A DNA stretch of 14,973 bases from Phycisphaeraceae bacterium (GTDB lineage: Bacteria > Planctomycetota > Phycisphaerae > Phycisphaerales > Phycisphaeraceae). The position numbers and the translations under genes were made by a program. The notes under the pieces were generated by a model. That model searched no databases. It saw only the letters and a list, made by a program, of their open reading frames with translations, and had not been told where the DNA came from. The stretch spans positions 1 through 14,973 of the forward strand of contig JAJDCV010000067.1 in the NCBI GenBank assembly GCA_029260675.1, read 5' to 3'. Shown piece by piece: positions 13,832 through 14,973 of this stretch (positions are counted from its first letter, which is position 1; each line of letters begins with the position of its first letter).

Positions 13832-14973
13832 CTATGACAACTCGGTCGCCACGGTTTTGGATCGGCCGTTGGTCGGGTTCGCGGCGGTGGTCGGGATCTG
13901 GCCGACGGGTTGCGGTTCGCCCTCGACGATCTGCACCGCCTCAATCGCGGCGATCGCGGCCCCCATAGAGTTGCCGTGATCGACGAACGTGGACGCCCGG
14001 ACCTCGACGAAGCGGTTGGGCAGGGGGACGATCGTGCGGTTGATGACCGATTCGATCGTCTGCACCGCCTGCTTGTTCGTGATGCTGACGTTGCCGCCTA
14101 AGATCACCGCCTCGGGGTCGATGAGGTTCACGACACTGGACATGGTCGTTGCCAGGTTCGAGGTGATCGTTTTCAATTCGGGGGTGACATCACCTTCCGG
14201 GTCGGCCAGGACATCCAAATGCTCTTGAGTCACGCGGTCGCTGTCGCTTGGGCTTGGGTCAAGCCGGGCATCGACCTCGCCGGCGCCGAAGTGGGTGCCG
14301 CGGTAGAGCTTGTGGTCCAGGAAGTAGGTCGAACCCAGGCCGTAGATCTCGATGACGTCGCCGCGTTGCTGTGAGCTGACGAAGAAGTAGACGAACGTGC
14401 CCAACCCCCGGGCGCTGCCACGCCTTGCCTCGGCAAGCGCCGCGAAGTTCGCATCGTTATCGACCATCACCGGCACACCGACGGCCTCGCTGACCAGCCG
14501 ACCCATCGGGAAGTTCTGTGCGTTCAGCCAGGTTGACTTAAGGATCGTGCCCTGCTTGTAGTCCACGACGCCCGGAGTCGCGATCCCGACGCCCAGCAGG
14601 TTCCCCATCGTCTCGCCGTTGCCGTCGGCCCACTTGCTGATGTGGCCGGCAAGCAGCCCGGGCAGCTCGTCGGCGTTGTGCCCGGTGATCAGGCGGTCCT
14701 GCCCGACGATCTTGCCTGCGGCGTCCAAGAAAGAAAGGGTCATCGAATCGCGGTCGATGCCGACGCCGACGACCCACCCCAGGTCCGGGTTGATCTCCAG
14801 GAGCACCTGCTTCTTGCCCACGGTCTTGGATTCACGTTTCCCGACAGTGCGGACCACCTGATTGTCGAGTAGTTCGCGGACGATGTAGGTCAGGGTTGAG
14901 CTGCGCAGCCCGGTGATCTGGGCGAGTTGGTGGCGAGATAAGGCCCCGTGATGCCGAAGCAGCTGGACCGCCA
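13832..14973 (-). CDS. ROK-family transcriptional regulator, N-terminus cut by the window edge
   Basis: The frame is open to the window end, giving 379 complete codons, so the start lies outside. Next to the edge is a winged helix-turn-helix: LSRHQLAQITGLRSSTLTYI followed by VRELLDNQVVRTVG, the NagC/Mlc/XylR-type DNA-binding domain. The ROK sugar-kinase-like domain follows: GVGIDRDSMTLSFLD in place of the ATP-binding DxGGT motif, GIATPGVVD, VDNDANFAALAE (bases ~14440-14470) with the conserved sugar-binding Asn-Asp, KLYRGTHFGAGEV, and NLIDPEAVILGGNVS. Two family hallmarks are missing. The E-x-G-H sugar-binding segment reads EVDA, and the CxCGxxGCxE zinc site is absent; there is no Cys in the visible protein. 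A ~13-residue insert (SSQQRGDVIEIYG) and a ~35-residue polar C-terminal tail are extra. It is most likely a non-catalytic sugar-responsive repressor of the downstream symporter and surface-protein genes. The inducer is unknown. Confidence 0.85.
   Translation of the reverse strand, partial: AVQLLRHHGALSRHQLAQITGLRSSTLTYIVRELLDNQVVRTVGKRESKTVGKKQVLLEINPDLGWVVGVGIDRDSMTLSFLDAAGKIVGQDRLITGHNADELPGLLAGHISKWADGNGETMGNLLGVGIATPGVVDYKQGTILKSTWLNAQNFPMGRLVSEAVGVPVMVDNDANFAALAEARRGSARGLGTFVYFFVSSQQRGDVIEIYGLGSTYFLDHKLYRGTHFGAGEVDARLDPSPSDSDRVTQEHLDVLADPEGDVTPELKTITSNLATTMSSVVNLIDPEAVILGGNVSITNKQAVQTIESVINRTIVPLPNRFVEVRASTFVDHGNSMGAAIAAIEAVQIVEGEPQPVGQIPTTAANPTNGRSKTVATELS

Noticed and set aside
1..14973. 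CRISPR array, tRNA/rRNA, transposase, phage or defence genes
   Set aside because: I looked for regular short repeats, RNA-gene sequence and hallmark proteins on both strands and saw none; the only dispersed repeat is the REP-like pair.

Overview
The window looks like a high-GC Planctomycetota chromosome, most likely Phycisphaerae. This rests on the protein architecture. Four separate genes end in the same two-part module: a ~58-residue dockerin-like tandem Ca-binding repeat (GDLDGDGFVGI...DLN...LGNWNAGTPP) followed by a PEP-CTERM sorting tail (PEP motif, hydrophobic stretch, Arg-rich end). No exosortase or cohesin is visible here, and the taxonomic call is an inference.

Left part, + strand. 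The window opens inside a 5'-truncated dockerin/PEP-CTERM secreted protein (2-1033), closed by a clear intrinsic terminator (1119-1151). A ~380-bp leader region follows, with a candidate promoter and a hairpin. Next is a very large exported protein (1412-5878, 1488 aa) with an N-terminal HExxH metalloprotease domain, about 1100 residues of Gly/Asn/Thr-rich beta-solenoid-like sequence with four recognisable ~150-residue units, and then the dockerin and PEP-CTERM modules.

Middle. A GT39/ArnT-like polytopic glycosyltransferase (5924-7783, minus) is convergent with the giant gene and divergent from a small lipoprotein-type alpha/beta hydrolase (7913-8761, plus). Between the hydrolase and the next gene (8762-9072) lies an inverted pair of REP-like palindromes and only a doubtful small ORF.

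Right part, all minus strand. In transcription order: a ROK-family repressor cut by the window edge (13832-14973), a sodium:solute symporter with an unusually long internal insertion (11263-13689), a dockerin/PEP-CTERM protein of unknown function (10210-11115), and a GH16-like (beta-glucanase fold) dockerin/PEP-CTERM protein (9073-10065). This order suggests a carbohydrate-responsive locus: the ROK protein as sensor, the symporter as importer, and the surface-sorted proteins for glycan binding or cleavage. The ROK protein lacks the usual zinc-binding Cys cluster and kinase P-loop, and an AT-rich perfect interrupted palindrome overlaps the candidate promoter of the PEP-CTERM gene. The functional link between these genes is inferred from order and strand only.

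There are no tRNA, rRNA, CRISPR, insertion-sequence transposase or phage genes that I can recognise.
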